Below, in pieces: positions 1 to 8,403 of a DNA stretch of 51,597 nucleotides (within the stretch, counting starts at the first letter, position 1; every line of letters begins with the position of its first letter). The stretch comes from an uncultured bacterium (GTDB lineage Bacteria > Cyanobacteriota > Vampirovibrionia > Gastranaerophilales > Gastranaerophilaceae). The position numbers and the translations under genes were made by a program. The notes under the pieces were generated by a model that saw only the letters and a list, made by a program, of their open reading frames with translations, made no database searches and was not told the origin of the DNA. The DNA lies in assembly GCA_948433295.1 (NCBI GenBank), contig CAOJDT010000004.1, positions 1 to 51,597 of the forward strand, written 5' to 3'.

Positions 1-91
1 TGGTTTGTCAAAAACCGCTCCAGAGTAGTGATTCGACTCAGTCGAGCCCCCCCCCCCCAACGGATTTTAAAGCTATAATTGAATTATTCAT
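1..91 (-). CDS. Poly-G leader ORF of a pilin-type locus, cut by window edge
   Basis: Starts at ATG 91 (minus strand) behind an AGGAGG ribosome binding site 7 bases away and a near-consensus promoter. As sequenced it reads MNNSIIALKSV, four glycines from a 12-G run (47-58), then L-D and a stop at 38-40. With one G fewer the frame stays open to the window edge and reads ESNHYSG. This resembles ESEHHSG in the leader of the pilin locus at 17.7-18.9 kb. I infer that the beginning of a fourth poly-G pilin-type gene lies here, with its body off the window. The leader peptide differs from the MK(I/T)IDMT form of the other three loci, so homology rests on architecture and the short ESxHxSG match. Confidence 0.55.
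47..58 (-). repeat. 12-base homopolymeric G tract (C on + strand)
   Basis: Twelve uninterrupted C on the + strand, so G12 in the minus-strand leader ORF. It sits inside the coding frame, 11 codons after the start. Eleven or fourteen G would join the leader to the open downstream frame. Confidence 0.9.
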
Positions 92-113
92 GAACTATCC
101 TCCTGTTATTCTG

Positions 114-142
114 ATTATAAACTGTTTTCGAAAATTTTTCAA
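114..142 (-). promoter_or_regulatory. Sigma-70-type promoter of the poly-G leader ORF
   Basis: On the minus strand TTGAAA (137-142) and TATAAT (114-119) are separated by exactly 17 bases. The -35 hexamer lies just before the end of the upstream gene (stop at 143). Confidence 0.6.
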
Positions 143-1312
143 CTACAGCGCGCGAATGATTGATTTTATGTTGTCGTCAGTAACCTTCAACAGTGCGACG
201 GTTTTGGTAGGTTCATCAAGGTTTCCGAGTTTTTTTAAGACTTCCGCTGTTTTGAGGATAATTGTTTGATTGTTGCATTTGAGAAGTTCGCGAATTGCAA
301 AGACATCATCTGCAAAATCAAGCGCTGTGTAGACAAATTCGCTGTTTTCGTTTAACTCTTTGTGCACGAGCGGTTTCAGGTGTTTTTTGTTAATTGAGCC
401 GAGTAGCTTTTTAATATCATGAATTTCGTTTTTGGTATTTTTATCTTCATCAAAAAGATATTCGTCATTTTCCGTGAGAGTTTCGAATTTATCAGCGGCA
501 TTAAGCAGAACCACGGCGGTTTGGCTGTCATCGGCGTGGCGTATGAGGCGTTCAAAAACGTCGTAAAGTTCATAGTCGAAAACAGTAGAAAGACCCAGAA
601 TTTCGCCCAATCCGTTTATTATATAATTAATTACGAGGAGTGCGTCTTCTTTAGAATTTTCGAGAAGTTCAAAGAGGTTTGACAGATAAGGAATTTCGCC
701 TGCGATATTTTCAGCCATAGTGGATTTTTTCATCGCGGTGATAAGCGCAGGAATCGCCTCTTTATTGCCGAAAAGAACAAGAAATTTTACTGCCGAAAGC
801 TGTTCGAATTCGTCGTTTGAATTGATTTTCTCGAGTGCATTGTTGTAAGAAACGGAATCGTTAAATACGCCGAGAGTTGCGGCGCAGTTAGCACTGAGAG
901 AATCATCGTCAGAGTGTGAATTTTCTCTCAAAAGGTCCAGAGCAAGCGGATCTTGAATATAAAAGAAATATTTTGCGCAATAAGTTTTTTCGTCAATGGT
1001 ACCGTTTTCAAATATTTCCAGAATTTCATCCGTCAAATCTTCGTCTGCGTATTTTACAAGCGTAGTGATAATAAAATCGTCATAGTAAGGAGAATAACAG
1101 ACTAGAAATTTTAAAAGATTTTTATAATTTGATTCATTGCAGGCATTTGCAAGTCGTTCTGCGACATTTTGTTTAACAAAATCGAACAAAAAATCGTCTT
1201 GTGCAACGAGTTCTTTGAAAAGTTCGACATTTGCATTATTAATCATTTCGGCTGCGATTTGTTCATAATCGTTTTTATTTTTGCCGCTTAATTTTTTTAT
1301 TAAATCATTCAT
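143..1312 (-). CDS. HEAT/ARM-repeat-like protein, function unknown
   Basis: About 390 residues if started at the ATG at 1312 (MNDLIKKL). A longer frame to 1384 exists, but its first 24 codons run through a dispersed palindromic repeat (CHPELVSGS), so the shorter start is preferred; its ribosome binding site is weak. The protein is almost all alpha-helical, soluble and acidic. It contains repeated helix pairs such as EAIPALITAMKKS and DPLALDLLRENS, as expected of HEAT-like solenoids that bind other proteins. No catalytic motif, signal peptide or membrane segment is visible. The same-strand DprA-like gene lies upstream. The role is unknown. Confidence 0.6.
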   Translation of the reverse strand: MNDLIKKLSGKNKNDYEQIAAEMINNANVELFKELVAQDDFLFDFVKQNVAERLANACNESNYKNLLKFLVCYSPYYDDFIITTLVKYADEDLTDEILEIFENGTIDEKTYCAKYFFYIQDPLALDLLRENSHSDDDSLSANCAATLGVFNDSVSYNNALEKINSNDEFEQLSAVKFLVLFGNKEAIPALITAMKKSTMAENIAGEIPYLSNLFELLENSKEDALLVINYIINGLGEILGLSTVFDYELYDVFERLIRHADDSQTAVVLLNAADKFETLTENDEYLFDEDKNTKNEIHDIKKLLGSINKKHLKPLVHKELNENSEFVYTALDFADDVFAIRELLKCNNQTIILKTAEVLKKLGNLDEPTKTVALLKVTDDNIKSIIRAL

Positions 1313-1332
1313 TTTTTTTAATCTTATTATTT

Positions 1333-1360
1333 GAGATCCTGAAACAAGTTCAGGATGACA
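1333..1360 (-). repeat. Dispersed palindromic repeat (CHPELVSGS type)
   Basis: An ATCCTGAA/TTCAGGAT inverted repeat followed by GACA. The same unit occurs at 18010-18037, where it is read in frame as CHPELDSGS. Here it lies in the 5' leader of the HEAT-like gene. Confidence 0.75.
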
Positions 1361-1368
1361 TAGGCTCT

Positions 1369-1426
1369 TGTCATTCTGAAACATTTAATGTTCCGTTTTG
1401 CATGAATCGTTAATATTCAGAATCTC
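1369..1426 (-). repeat. Dispersed ~58-bp inverted-repeat element (TTCTGAA type)
   Basis: On the minus strand the element begins GAGATTCTGAA, has an AAAACGGAACA core and ends TTTCAGAATGACA. A close copy is at 18049-18106. In both places it neighbours a CHPEL-type palindrome, so the two repeats travel together or target each other. It fills the gap between the HEAT-like and DprA-like genes. Confidence 0.7.
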
Positions 1427-1432
1427 ATTTTA

Positions 1433-2005
1433 CTAGTCAAGATAGAATACCGTAATAACCTTATGACCTTCTTCAGCGTATTGAACAGCGTTGTGAAGAG
1501 TTTTACTTGTATGAGAGAGGAAACAAATCAACTGGTTGCAATCGTCGATGATTTCTCTGTTACAAACTCTTGAAGCGTCAGCGAGAGTCATCATAGCTCG
1601 GTCTGAGTGTTCAACGATATTCGGAACGCCGATAAGCTGGTTTTGAACGTCAGAAGGCTGCTGTCCGATAGTTTGCGGAAGAATAACCTTTAATTTATCG
1701 GGATTAGCTTTCATAGCACCGCGGATAGCCGCTGCGTTAGTACCTGAAGAGCCGCCTGATGTGATGATGGTATTTCCCTGCATAACAAGCGCTGTAGAAA
1801 GGGTTTCAATCATTTGTTGGTGCGTAATCGGGAGGTTACGGCTTCCGATAATCGCAATTTTTTTGGCTGATTGTCTGATAGTGGCTAATTCCTGTGCAAG
1901 TTCGTCAACAGTGTGCGGAGAATCATCGCTTACTTTGTCTAAATCATCTACAGGAACCATAATTGATTGTTGTTCTTCTTTGTTGCCGTTTTCAAAATCT
2001 GCCAT
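1433..2005 (-). CDS. DprA/Smf-like SLOG-domain protein
   Basis: 190 residues. After a ~45-residue acidic, non-conserved N-terminus comes a Rossmann-like SLOG domain. It carries KKIAIIGSRNLP near residue 50, ITSGGSSGTNAAAIRGAM (nucleotide-loop region), a LADASRVCNREII helix and a C-terminal strand VITVFYLD. This is the core fold of DNA-processing protein A, which loads RecA on incoming single-stranded DNA. Full DprA is usually 280-370 residues with SAM and winged-helix domains, which are absent, so this may be a stand-alone SLOG protein with another nucleotide-binding role. It is divergent from pcrA, with an 80-95 base gap. Confidence 0.7.
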   Translation of the reverse strand: MADFENGNKEEQQSIMVPVDDLDKVSDDSPHTVDELAQELATIRQSAKKIAIIGSRNLPITHQQMIETLSTALVMQGNTIITSGGSSGTNAAAIRGAMKANPDKLKVILPQTIGQQPSDVQNQLIGVPNIVEHSDRAMMTLADASRVCNREIIDDCNQLICFLSHTSKTLHNAVQYAEEGHKVITVFYLD

Positions 2006-2100
2006 TTTTCCTACTTTCTGATAATTATCTGATTTGCAATAAATATTTTTTTCGATTATGCTGATTATAACACAAAACTTTAATTTTGGGAATAGGGTAT

Positions 2101-4623
2101 ATGGAAAATCTATTGGAAAATCTTAACAGAGAGCAGAAAGAGGCTGTTCAGACCACGCAGGGGCCGTTACTTATACTTGCCGGAGCGGGCAGTGGAAAGA
2201 CAAAGGTTCTTACAACAAGAATCGCATATATGATTAAAAAAGGGGTTAAACCTCAGAATATACTTGCCGTAACATTTACCAACAAGGCGGCGAAGGAGAT
2301 GAAGGCGCGTCTTGGCAGTATGATTGGCGAAAATATCGTTAAATACATGTGGGTAGGTACTTTCCACGGAATTTGCGGCAGAATGCTGCGCGAAAACATT
2401 GACAGATACAGTTTTCCGTCAGGCAAAAAGCTCGATAAGAATTTCACGATTTATGACGAAACAGATTCCAATGCCGTGATTAAACAGGCTATTAAAAAGT
2501 TGAATCTCGACGATAAAATTTATCAGCCGAAACTCGTCAAATCCGTAATTTCCAACGCAAAAAACAAAATGCAGGATGCGTATACGTTTGCTACCTTTGC
2601 AAGAGATTTCAAATCTCAAAAAATTGCGGCTATTTACGAAGAGTACGAAAACGCTCTCAATAACAATAACGCAATTGACTTTGACGATATGCTTATGCTT
2701 ACGGTTAAACTTCTTGATCATAACACGGAAGTCAGAACCGAATATTTTGAACGCTTTAAACATATTATGGTCGACGAGTATCAGGATACCAACCTTGCGC
2801 AGTACAATCTCGTAAATATGCTCTACACCAACAAACTCGCGGAAGTTCCCGAAGAACGCTCACTTTGCGTAGTGGGTGATGTCGACCAATCCATTTACAG
2901 CTGGCGCGGTGCGGATTACACCATTATCATGAACTTCCAAAAAGATTTTAAAAATACAAAATTAATCAAACTCGAACAGAATTACCGCTCGACCGCCAAT
3001 ATTCTGAACGTTGCAAACGCGATTATCGAAAACAATACCGAACGTGTGGACAAGGTTCTTTATTCGAACAAAGGCGAAGGCGAACTCATTGACTACTTTG
3101 AGGCTCAGGATGAATCCGACGAGGCAAACTTTATCGTTAGCAAAATCAAACAGGACAGCGGCGGAAATTACAATCAATACGCAATTCTCTACCGTACAAA
3201 CTCACAATCCCGTTCTATAGAAGAAGCCTGTATGGCGGCAGGAATTCCGTACAGAATTTACGGAGGCTTGAAATTTTACGACCGTAAAGAAATTAAAGAT
3301 ATTATCGCGTATCTTAAATTAATCTATAACACCGACGATTCGCAAAGTTTTCGCCGTATCGTAAACGTTCCTAAACGCTCAATCGGCGATACTACGGTTA
3401 AACGTATTCAGGAATTCGCTGACAGAGAAGATATTTCGCTTTTCGCGGCTTCTCAGAGAATTAACGAAGATACGGAAATTCCTCCGCGTACGCGTTCGAA
3501 AATCCTTGATTTCGTAAACCTTATTACTAAATTTCGTGACGCAAAAGACAATTACACCCTGCGTGAATTCGTCACTCTCGTAATCGAAAAATCGGGCTAT
3601 CTTGCCGAATTGCAATCACAAAACACGCCCGAAGCCGAAGCGGATATCGAAAACTTGCAGGAACTTGTTAACGTTGCGGAAGAATTCGTTCCCGAAGAAC
3701 AAGACAATATTCTCGGTGAATTCCTTGCGCAGGTGGCTCTTGTGTCAGATATCGACAACATGGACACAATTGCCAATAACGTTACTCTTATGACTCTTCA
3801 CGCCGCAAAAGGTTTGGAATTCCCTGTAGTATTTATGGCAGGGATGGATGACGGAGTTTTCCCTCACCAGAGAACTTTTGCAGTGCCTTCGGAACTTGAA
3901 GAAGAACGCAGGCTTATGTATGTAGGGGTTACGCGTGCGGAAGAAAAACTCTACCTCACCTCAGCAAAACGTCGTCAGATGTGGGGTGAATTCAAATTTT
4001 ACAATCCGTCGAGATTTATCGAAGAAATTCCGCGCCAATTAATGAATATGACTTCGTTTGAAGGAAGTATTTCTGACGGTTCGACTTTCCGTAACGCTGT
4101 TTCAAAAGCAAAAACAGGAAAATCCGATTACTCATACTCTGCCGCACAAAGCGACAGTTACGGATATATTAAACCGTCCTCGGGATTTGGCAAAGGTTTT
4201 GTTGCTCCTACAAAAGGACTTTCTACAAATTCGTCACCGAAAAAATCTTCTTACGGCTATGAACAGCCGAAACGCACGCCGCAGCGCACAATTCTTGTTA
4301 AATCCAAAGAAAATAAAGCACGCGACGACGAAAAAGTAAAAGAATTTTTCAAAGACAATGCGATTAAGCGTATGCTTGAAGAAAAGCGTATGAAGGAAAA
4401 ACAACAGGCAATTGAAGCGCAGGAACGCGAACAGGCAATCGGCGGAGATTCTGCAATAGAATACGTGTTCAATGTCGGCGAAAGAGTTTTCCATGATAAA
4501 CTCGGAATCGGGCATATCACAGACGTAATTCACGTCGGCGAAAGCATGATGTATACTATTGATTTCGGCAAACAGGGCAAAAAAGCCATGGATGCTGCTT
4601 ATGCTAAGTTGAAAAAGTTTTGA
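2101..4623 (+). CDS. pcrA: ATP-dependent DNA helicase PcrA/UvrD
   Basis: 840 residues from ATG 2101 (an upstream TTG at 2086 is less likely). This superfamily 1A 3'-5' helicase unwinds DNA in repair and replication restart. Visible motifs in order are: Q motif LNREQKEAV, Walker A AGAGSGKT (27-34), AVTFTNKAAKEM (Ia), VDEYQDTN (Walker B), VVGDVDQSIYSWRGA (III), EQNYRST (IV), TLHAAKGLEFPVVF (V) and YVGVTRAEEKLYL (VI). The last ~50 residues (GERVFHDKLGIGHIT onward) form the Tudor-like tail typical of PcrA, which contacts RNA polymerase. A lysine/glutamate-rich linker precedes it. Length is slightly above average because of the Ser/Lys-rich linker. The pilin locus promoter overlaps the 3' end. Confidence 0.96.
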   Translation: MENLLENLNREQKEAVQTTQGPLLILAGAGSGKTKVLTTRIAYMIKKGVKPQNILAVTFTNKAAKEMKARLGSMIGENIVKYMWVGTFHGICGRMLRENIDRYSFPSGKKLDKNFTIYDETDSNAVIKQAIKKLNLDDKIYQPKLVKSVISNAKNKMQDAYTFATFARDFKSQKIAAIYEEYENALNNNNAIDFDDMLMLTVKLLDHNTEVRTEYFERFKHIMVDEYQDTNLAQYNLVNMLYTNKLAEVPEERSLCVVGDVDQSIYSWRGADYTIIMNFQKDFKNTKLIKLEQNYRSTANILNVANAIIENNTERVDKVLYSNKGEGELIDYFEAQDESDEANFIVSKIKQDSGGNYNQYAILYRTNSQSRSIEEACMAAGIPYRIYGGLKFYDRKEIKDIIAYLKLIYNTDDSQSFRRIVNVPKRSIGDTTVKRIQEFADREDISLFAASQRINEDTEIPPRTRSKILDFVNLITKFRDAKDNYTLREFVTLVIEKSGYLAELQSQNTPEAEADIENLQELVNVAEEFVPEEQDNILGEFLAQVALVSDIDNMDTIANNVTLMTLHAAKGLEFPVVFMAGMDDGVFPHQRTFAVPSELEEERRLMYVGVTRAEEKLYLTSAKRRQMWGEFKFYNPSRFIEEIPRQLMNMTSFEGSISDGSTFRNAVSKAKTGKSDYSYSAAQSDSYGYIKPSSGFGKGFVAPTKGLSTNSSPKKSSYGYEQPKRTPQRTILVKSKENKARDDEKVKEFFKDNAIKRMLEEKRMKEKQQAIEAQEREQAIGGDSAIEYVFNVGERVFHDKLGIGHITDVIHVGESMMYTIDFGKQGKKAMDAAYAKLKKF

Positions 4624-4637
4624 AAATGAGTTATAAT
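4609..4637 (+). promoter_or_regulatory. Promoter of pilin locus 1
   Basis: TTGAAA at 4609-4614, a 17-base spacer, TATAAT at 4632-4637, overlapping the pcrA stop. The predicted leader RNA starts near 4644. A small GTGCC/GGCAC palindrome follows at about 4640. Confidence 0.65.
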
Positions 4638-4712
4638 AGTGCCTAAGGCACATCCCCCTGACACTAAAATACAGGGAGGCACGGGTAATGAATAAAAAGA
4701 AAGGATAAAAGT

Positions 4713-4790
4713 ATGAAAATCATTGATATGACTGCGTTTTCGGGGGGGGGGGCAACTGAGTTGCAGCACTCTGACACTAAAAAGCGATGA
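4713..4790 (+). CDS. Poly-G leader ORF of pilin locus 1 (out of frame with pilin)
   Basis: ATG 4713 follows AAAGGA. The frame reads MKIIDMTAFSGGG, crosses an 11-G run and ends at TGA 4788-4790 after 25 codons. With ten or thirteen G the same start would run through an uninterrupted frame (4753 onward) into the prepilin at 4915-5643. The peptide start is nearly identical to those at 17718 and 34087. Its conservation, the promoter and the ribosome binding site argue that it is translated. Whether it acts as a switch, a leader peptide or a slippage site is inference. Confidence 0.6.
   Translation: MKIIDMTAFSGGGATELQHSDTKKR
4742..4752 (+). repeat. 11-base G tract in leader of pilin locus 1
   Basis: Eleven consecutive G inside the leader ORF. 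Removing one base brings the downstream prepilin frame into register (distance 4713 to 4915 is 202, i.e. 1 modulo 3). Confidence 0.92.
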
Positions 4791-4914
4791 AGCACGGGAA
4801 CTGCCAGGCTGTGAGTCTGAGCAAAACCCTGTAACAAAAAAGAATTTAGCACTTAGCACTAAAAATACAAGTGGCACAAAAAATTTAGTATCGTTTTTAA
4901 AGAGAAATGTCTTT

Positions 4915-5643
4915 TTGGGATTATCCCACCAAACGCGCAACGTCATTGCGGGCTTGACCCGCAATCGCAGAGTCGCTGCGGGTGAGGGTTTTACTCTAGC
5001 AGAAGTTTTAATTACTTTAGGTATTATAGGTATAGTCGCTGCGATGACGCTGCCAACGCTTATTCAAAGTCATAGAAAGCAGGTTGTTGAAACAAGACTT
5101 AAAAAGTTTTATTCAACTATAAATCAAGCAATCCAAATGGCGGAAGTTGATTATGGTGACAGAACTTATTGGTATAATCTATCCGATGTCGATATCGACA
5201 AGAACGGCAATTCTGTTAAAGGCAGAAATCCGAAGGAAAAATTTGTATACAAATATTTTGTACCTTATATTAAAACTTTAAAAGTTGAGTTGAATAATAG
5301 TAATAATCCGATAATTTATTTTCCTGATGGTTCTTCTTTAGAAAATTATCATTGGAGTCCTGCAAACTTTAATGATTGGAAATTTTATACAATAGACAGA
5401 GAACAATGCCGTAAGAAAAATAATTATGATGGTATCTGCGCGTTTTATTTTATCTATATGCCTACTTGTAACGATTCTTATTGTAAGTATATCGGACGTA
5501 CGTTTGAACCTTACAAATATAATTGGAACGGAAGTGAACAAGCATTAAAAGATGATTGTATGTCATCCATCCATCATTATTGTGCAGCATTGATACAATA
5601 TAACAATTGGGGTATCCCTGACGATTACCCGTACAAATTTTAG
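4915..5643 (+). CDS. Prepilin-like protein with long leader (pilin locus 1)
   Basis: The listed start is the only common start codon (TTG) in a frame that is open back to the G tract at 4752, so the true N-terminus is probably the upstream leader ORF after a one-base frame change. The type IV prepilin/pseudopilin motif is GEG|FTLAEVLITLGIIGIVAAMTLPTLI. Prepilin peptidase should cut before the Phe, with Glu at mature position 5 and a hydrophobic helix of ~20 residues. The globular part is Tyr/Asn-rich with several cysteines and ends GIPDDYPYKF, shared with the prepilin at 17.8-18.9 kb. The segment before the cleavage site is encoded by a palindromic repeat (NVIAGLTRNRRVAAG). Likely an exported fimbrial or pseudopilin subunit; the exact role is unknown. 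Confidence 0.75.
   Translation: MGLSHQTRNVIAGLTRNRRVAAGEGFTLAEVLITLGIIGIVAAMTLPTLIQSHRKQVVETRLKKFYSTINQAIQMAEVDYGDRTYWYNLSDVDIDKNGNSVKGRNPKEKFVYKYFVPYIKTLKVELNNSNNPIIYFPDGSSLENYHWSPANFNDWKFYTIDREQCRKKNNYDGICAFYFIYMPTCNDSYCKYIGRTFEPYKYNWNGSEQALKDDCMSSIHHYCAALIQYNNWGIPDDYPYKF
4941..4983 (+). repeat. Dispersed GCGGGCTTGACCCGC palindrome element
   Basis: A ~43-bp element (CGTCATTGCGGGCTTGACCC to GTCGCTGCGGGT) with one change from the copy at 18117-18159. Both copies are read in frame as VIAG(L/S)TRNRRVAAG and abut the prepilin cleavage site. Confidence 0.8.
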
Positions 5644-5720
5644 TCCTTTTGTTAGAGTTTTGTCTAATGTAAAAAATAACTTCTTCGTTTATTCTTCCTT
5701 AAAACAATAAGGAGGAATAA

Positions 5721-6197
5721 ATGAGAAGAATTTTATTATTATTTATTGCGGGAATAGTTTTTCTGTTCGGTACAAAGGTTTTTGCAGACGAGTCTCAGGA
5801 AGCCGTAAAGTTCTTTAAAAGCTACGTACAAGCGGCAAATAACTACAGCCCCGACATTATACAAATGTATTCGCCTGAAGCAAAGATTATCAGACAGGTC
5901 GTCAAACCGGACGGCCAACTTGTGGACGTGGAGACAGACACCAATACTTATATAAGCCAGATGAAACTCAGCCAGAAAGGCGCTAAATTACGTAACTATA
6001 AAAATAGTTATACCGATATAAAAGCCGCAAAAGTCGCAAACGGTTATAAAATAAGTTCCTTAAGACAGCCCGCAGGCGAAAAATATAAACTCAAAACCTA
6101 TATGATTGTTCAAAAACAACCTTCCGGAAAATGGCTTATTGTTGAAGAAATGATGCAGACAAAAGTACAAACCTTCCTTAAATATGCGAAAAAATAG
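5721..6197 (+). CDS. Exported NTF2-like protein, function unknown
   Basis: 158 residues from ATG 5721, with a strong AAGGAGG ribosome binding site. An N-terminal signal peptide (MRRILLLFIAGIVFLFGTKVFA, cleavage near residue 22) points to the periplasm. The mature part fits an NTF2/SnoaL-like alpha+beta cone: helix EAVKFFKSYVQAANNYSP, then DIIQMYSPEAKIIRQ and later strands YKLKTYMIVQKQ and GKWLIVEEMM. Such folds bind small ligands or proteins, but no catalytic residue can be assigned. It stands alone between pilin locus 1 and aroC. Confidence 0.6.
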   Translation: MRRILLLFIAGIVFLFGTKVFADESQEAVKFFKSYVQAANNYSPDIIQMYSPEAKIIRQVVKPDGQLVDVETDTNTYISQMKLSQKGAKLRNYKNSYTDIKAAKVANGYKISSLRQPAGEKYKLKTYMIVQKQPSGKWLIVEEMMQTKVQTFLKYAKK

Positions 6198-6293
6198 TAT
6201 ATTTATTAGTCCGCGTTACGGGCTTAAAAAACAAAATTCTTTATCTTTTTTTACATTTTATGCTACAATTCCCATAAAAGAAAAAGAGGGAAA

Positions 6294-7337
6294 ATGGAAA
6301 AATTCAGATTTTTAACAGCAGGCGAAAGCCACGGAAAATGTTTAACCGCAATAATAGAAGGTTTGCCGGCAAACCTTGATATCGACGTTGATTTTATTAA
6401 CGAAGAACTCAAACGTAGACAGGGCGGTTACGGCAGAGGCGGAAGAATGCAAATCGAATCCGATACCGTGGAAATTATGTCAGGTGTGCGTTTTGGCAAA
6501 ACTATCGGTTCGCCCGTAACCCTTGTTATTAAAAATCGTGACTTTGAAAACTGGCAAAATATTATGAGCGCCAATCCGAAAGATATTACGTCAGACAAAG
6601 CTTTCACAACTTACAGACCGGGACACGCAGATTATGCAGGAAGCGTTAAATACAATCAAAGAGATTTACGAAACATTCTCGAGCGCTCCAGTGCCCGTAA
6701 AACAGCTATTGAAGTGGCTGTGGGAGCTGTTGCAAAATTATTGTTGAAACAATTTGGAATAACCGCCTCATCGAAAGTTTTGCAAATCGGTAACGGTAAA
6801 ACCGAAGAAGAATTTCATGCGGAAATCGACAGAGCCAAAGCCGCAGGAGATACTCTCGGAGGCAAAATTGAAGTTACATTTGAAAATCTTCCTGTAGGTC
6901 TCGGCTCGTATGTTCACTGGGACAGAACCCTCGACGGCAGAATCGCGCAGGCTGTAATGAGTGTTCCTGCCGTAAAATCTGTTTCTATCGGAAACCATCA
7001 TGCATACAAAATGCTCGGAAGTGAATTTCATGATGAAATTTTCTGCGAAGACGGGAAGATTACACGTAAAACCAATAACGCAGGCGGTATAGAAGGCGGA
7101 ATGTCCAACGGTGAAAATATTGTTGTAACAGCCGTGATGAAACCGATTCCTACGTTGAGAAAACCGTTAAAAAGTGTTGATTGTATTACAAAAGAACCGA
7201 CTGAGGCGCATTTTGAACGTTCCGATACCTGTGCGGTTGAGGCTTGCGCTGTCGTGGTGGAATCACGTATAGCCTGCGTGCTTGCAAACGAAATTCTTCT
7301 CAAATACGGCGGTGACAGTATTGAGGAATTAAAGTAA
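6294..7337 (+). CDS. aroC: Chorismate synthase
   Basis: 347 residues, usual family length is ~350-390. It makes chorismate from 5-enolpyruvylshikimate 3-phosphate using reduced FMN in the cytoplasm, the last step of the shikimate pathway. Signature stretches are AGESHGKCL (residues 9-17), GYGRGGRMQIE, PGHADYAGSVKY, RDLRNILERSSARKTA and GGIEGGMSNGENI. It starts at ATG 6294 after GAGGGAAA. It converges with aroB, the stops being two bases apart, so the aro genes lie together but on opposite strands. Confidence 0.97.
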   Translation: MEKFRFLTAGESHGKCLTAIIEGLPANLDIDVDFINEELKRRQGGYGRGGRMQIESDTVEIMSGVRFGKTIGSPVTLVIKNRDFENWQNIMSANPKDITSDKAFTTYRPGHADYAGSVKYNQRDLRNILERSSARKTAIEVAVGAVAKLLLKQFGITASSKVLQIGNGKTEEEFHAEIDRAKAAGDTLGGKIEVTFENLPVGLGSYVHWDRTLDGRIAQAVMSVPAVKSVSIGNHHAYKMLGSEFHDEIFCEDGKITRKTNNAGGIEGGMSNGENIVVTAVMKPIPTLRKPLKSVDCITKEPTEAHFERSDTCAVEACAVVVESRIACVLANEILLKYGGDSIEELK

Positions 7338-7338
7338 G

Positions 7339-8403
7339 TTAACAGAGTTCTTTTTCCGTAAACTTAAATTCGCCGACTTCGGAGTAATTTGTCGGTAATA
7401 TAAACGTTATACTTTCAAATTCGGCTTTTTTATCCATTTTCATTAACTTTGCCATTTTTTCCATCGGATAGTCGGGAATCTCTTTAAAGCCAAACTTTTT
7501 AATCACATCATCAGCGAAAAATTTGTAATTCTTATCAATAAGATTCTTTTTCATTGCAAGATTGAATGCAAACTCCATACCTTTCACTATTGCTTCACCG
7601 TGTGTGAATTTTTTGTAGTTCGTAATCTTTTCTACAGCGTGACCGTATGTGTGACCAAAGTTGAGAATTTTTCGCAGTCCGCCTTCTTTTTCGTCCTTTT
7701 CAACTACGGAAACCTTTAATTTAATACAAATTTCGATTAAGTTTTCAAGTGTTCTCAAGTCGCGCGTGAGAATTTTTTCCGTATTTTCGGTGAGGAAGTT
7801 TGTAAGATTCAATTCTTCATCAGCGCGACAGCTTTTTTCAATGAATGCGTATTTGACAACTTCGCCAAGACCTGTCTTAAACTGTCTTTCATCAAGGGTT
7901 TTGAGGAAGTTTGTGTTTATAAAAACGGCGTTCGGTTGATAGAAAGCGCCTACGAGATTTTTACCAAAATCAGTGTCAATTCCTGTTTTACCGCCGACAG
8001 AACTGTCAACACAGGCAAGAAGTGTTGTCGGAACCTGTATAAAATTAATTCCGCGCATGTAGGTCGACGCCGCAAAACCCGCCAAATCACCTACAACTCC
8101 GCCTCCGATTGCGATTATAGTATCTTTTCGTGTAAGTTGCATTTTCAGGGCGCGTTCAAGTATTTTCTTGTAATTTTTGAAATTCTTTTCTTTTTCACCG
8201 TCTTTGAGTATAAATTTTTCACATTTTTCAAATCCGAGCGATTTTCCGTAAATTTTTTCTACTTTTTCAGAGATTACGACAAGGAATTTTTTCCCTTCCA
8301 ATCGAACGGAAATATCCTCTTTCAAATTTGAGATATCGTTGTTGCAAATAATTATCGGATAAGATTTTTCCTTTGCATTAATATTCACGGAAAGTTTAAC
8401 CAT
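7339..8403 (-). CDS. aroB: 3-dehydroquinate synthase
   Basis: 354 residues. It converts DAHP to 3-dehydroquinate using NAD+ and a divalent metal, in the second step of the shikimate pathway. Visible motifs are DTIIAIGGGVVGDLAGFAA (NAD-binding glycine-rich loop), VPTTLLACVDSSVGGKTGID, the metal-binding glutamate in LGEVVKYAFI and the histidine pair in FGHTYGHAVEK and HGEAIVKGM. The start overlaps the end of aroK by eight bases, implying a translationally coupled aroK-aroB unit. Confidence 0.97.
   Translation of the reverse strand: MVKLSVNINAKEKSYPIIICNNDISNLKEDISVRLEGKKFLVVISEKVEKIYGKSLGFEKCEKFILKDGEKEKNFKNYKKILERALKMQLTRKDTIIAIGGGVVGDLAGFAASTYMRGINFIQVPTTLLACVDSSVGGKTGIDTDFGKNLVGAFYQPNAVFINTNFLKTLDERQFKTGLGEVVKYAFIEKSCRADEELNLTNFLTENTEKILTRDLRTLENLIEICIKLKVSVVEKDEKEGGLRKILNFGHTYGHAVEKITNYKKFTHGEAIVKGMEFAFNLAMKKNLIDKNYKFFADDVIKKFGFKEIPDYPMEKMAKLMKMDKKAEFESITFILPTNYSEVGEFKFTEKELC

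Noticed and set aside
1315-1384. N-terminal extension MFQNDKSLCHPELVSGS of the HEAT-like protein
   Set aside because: It is a translation of dispersed palindromic repeats; the start at 1312 removes it.
4742-4752. G-quadruplex element as the main explanation of the G runs
   Set aside because: Each is a single run of 11-12 G with no neighbouring G runs, and the reading-frame relation explains the data better.
4713-5643. Calling pilin locus 1 a pseudogene because of the frameshift
   Set aside because: The promoter, leader peptide and one-base offset recur at independent loci, and the pilin body is intact, so decay is less likely than a switch or slippage site.
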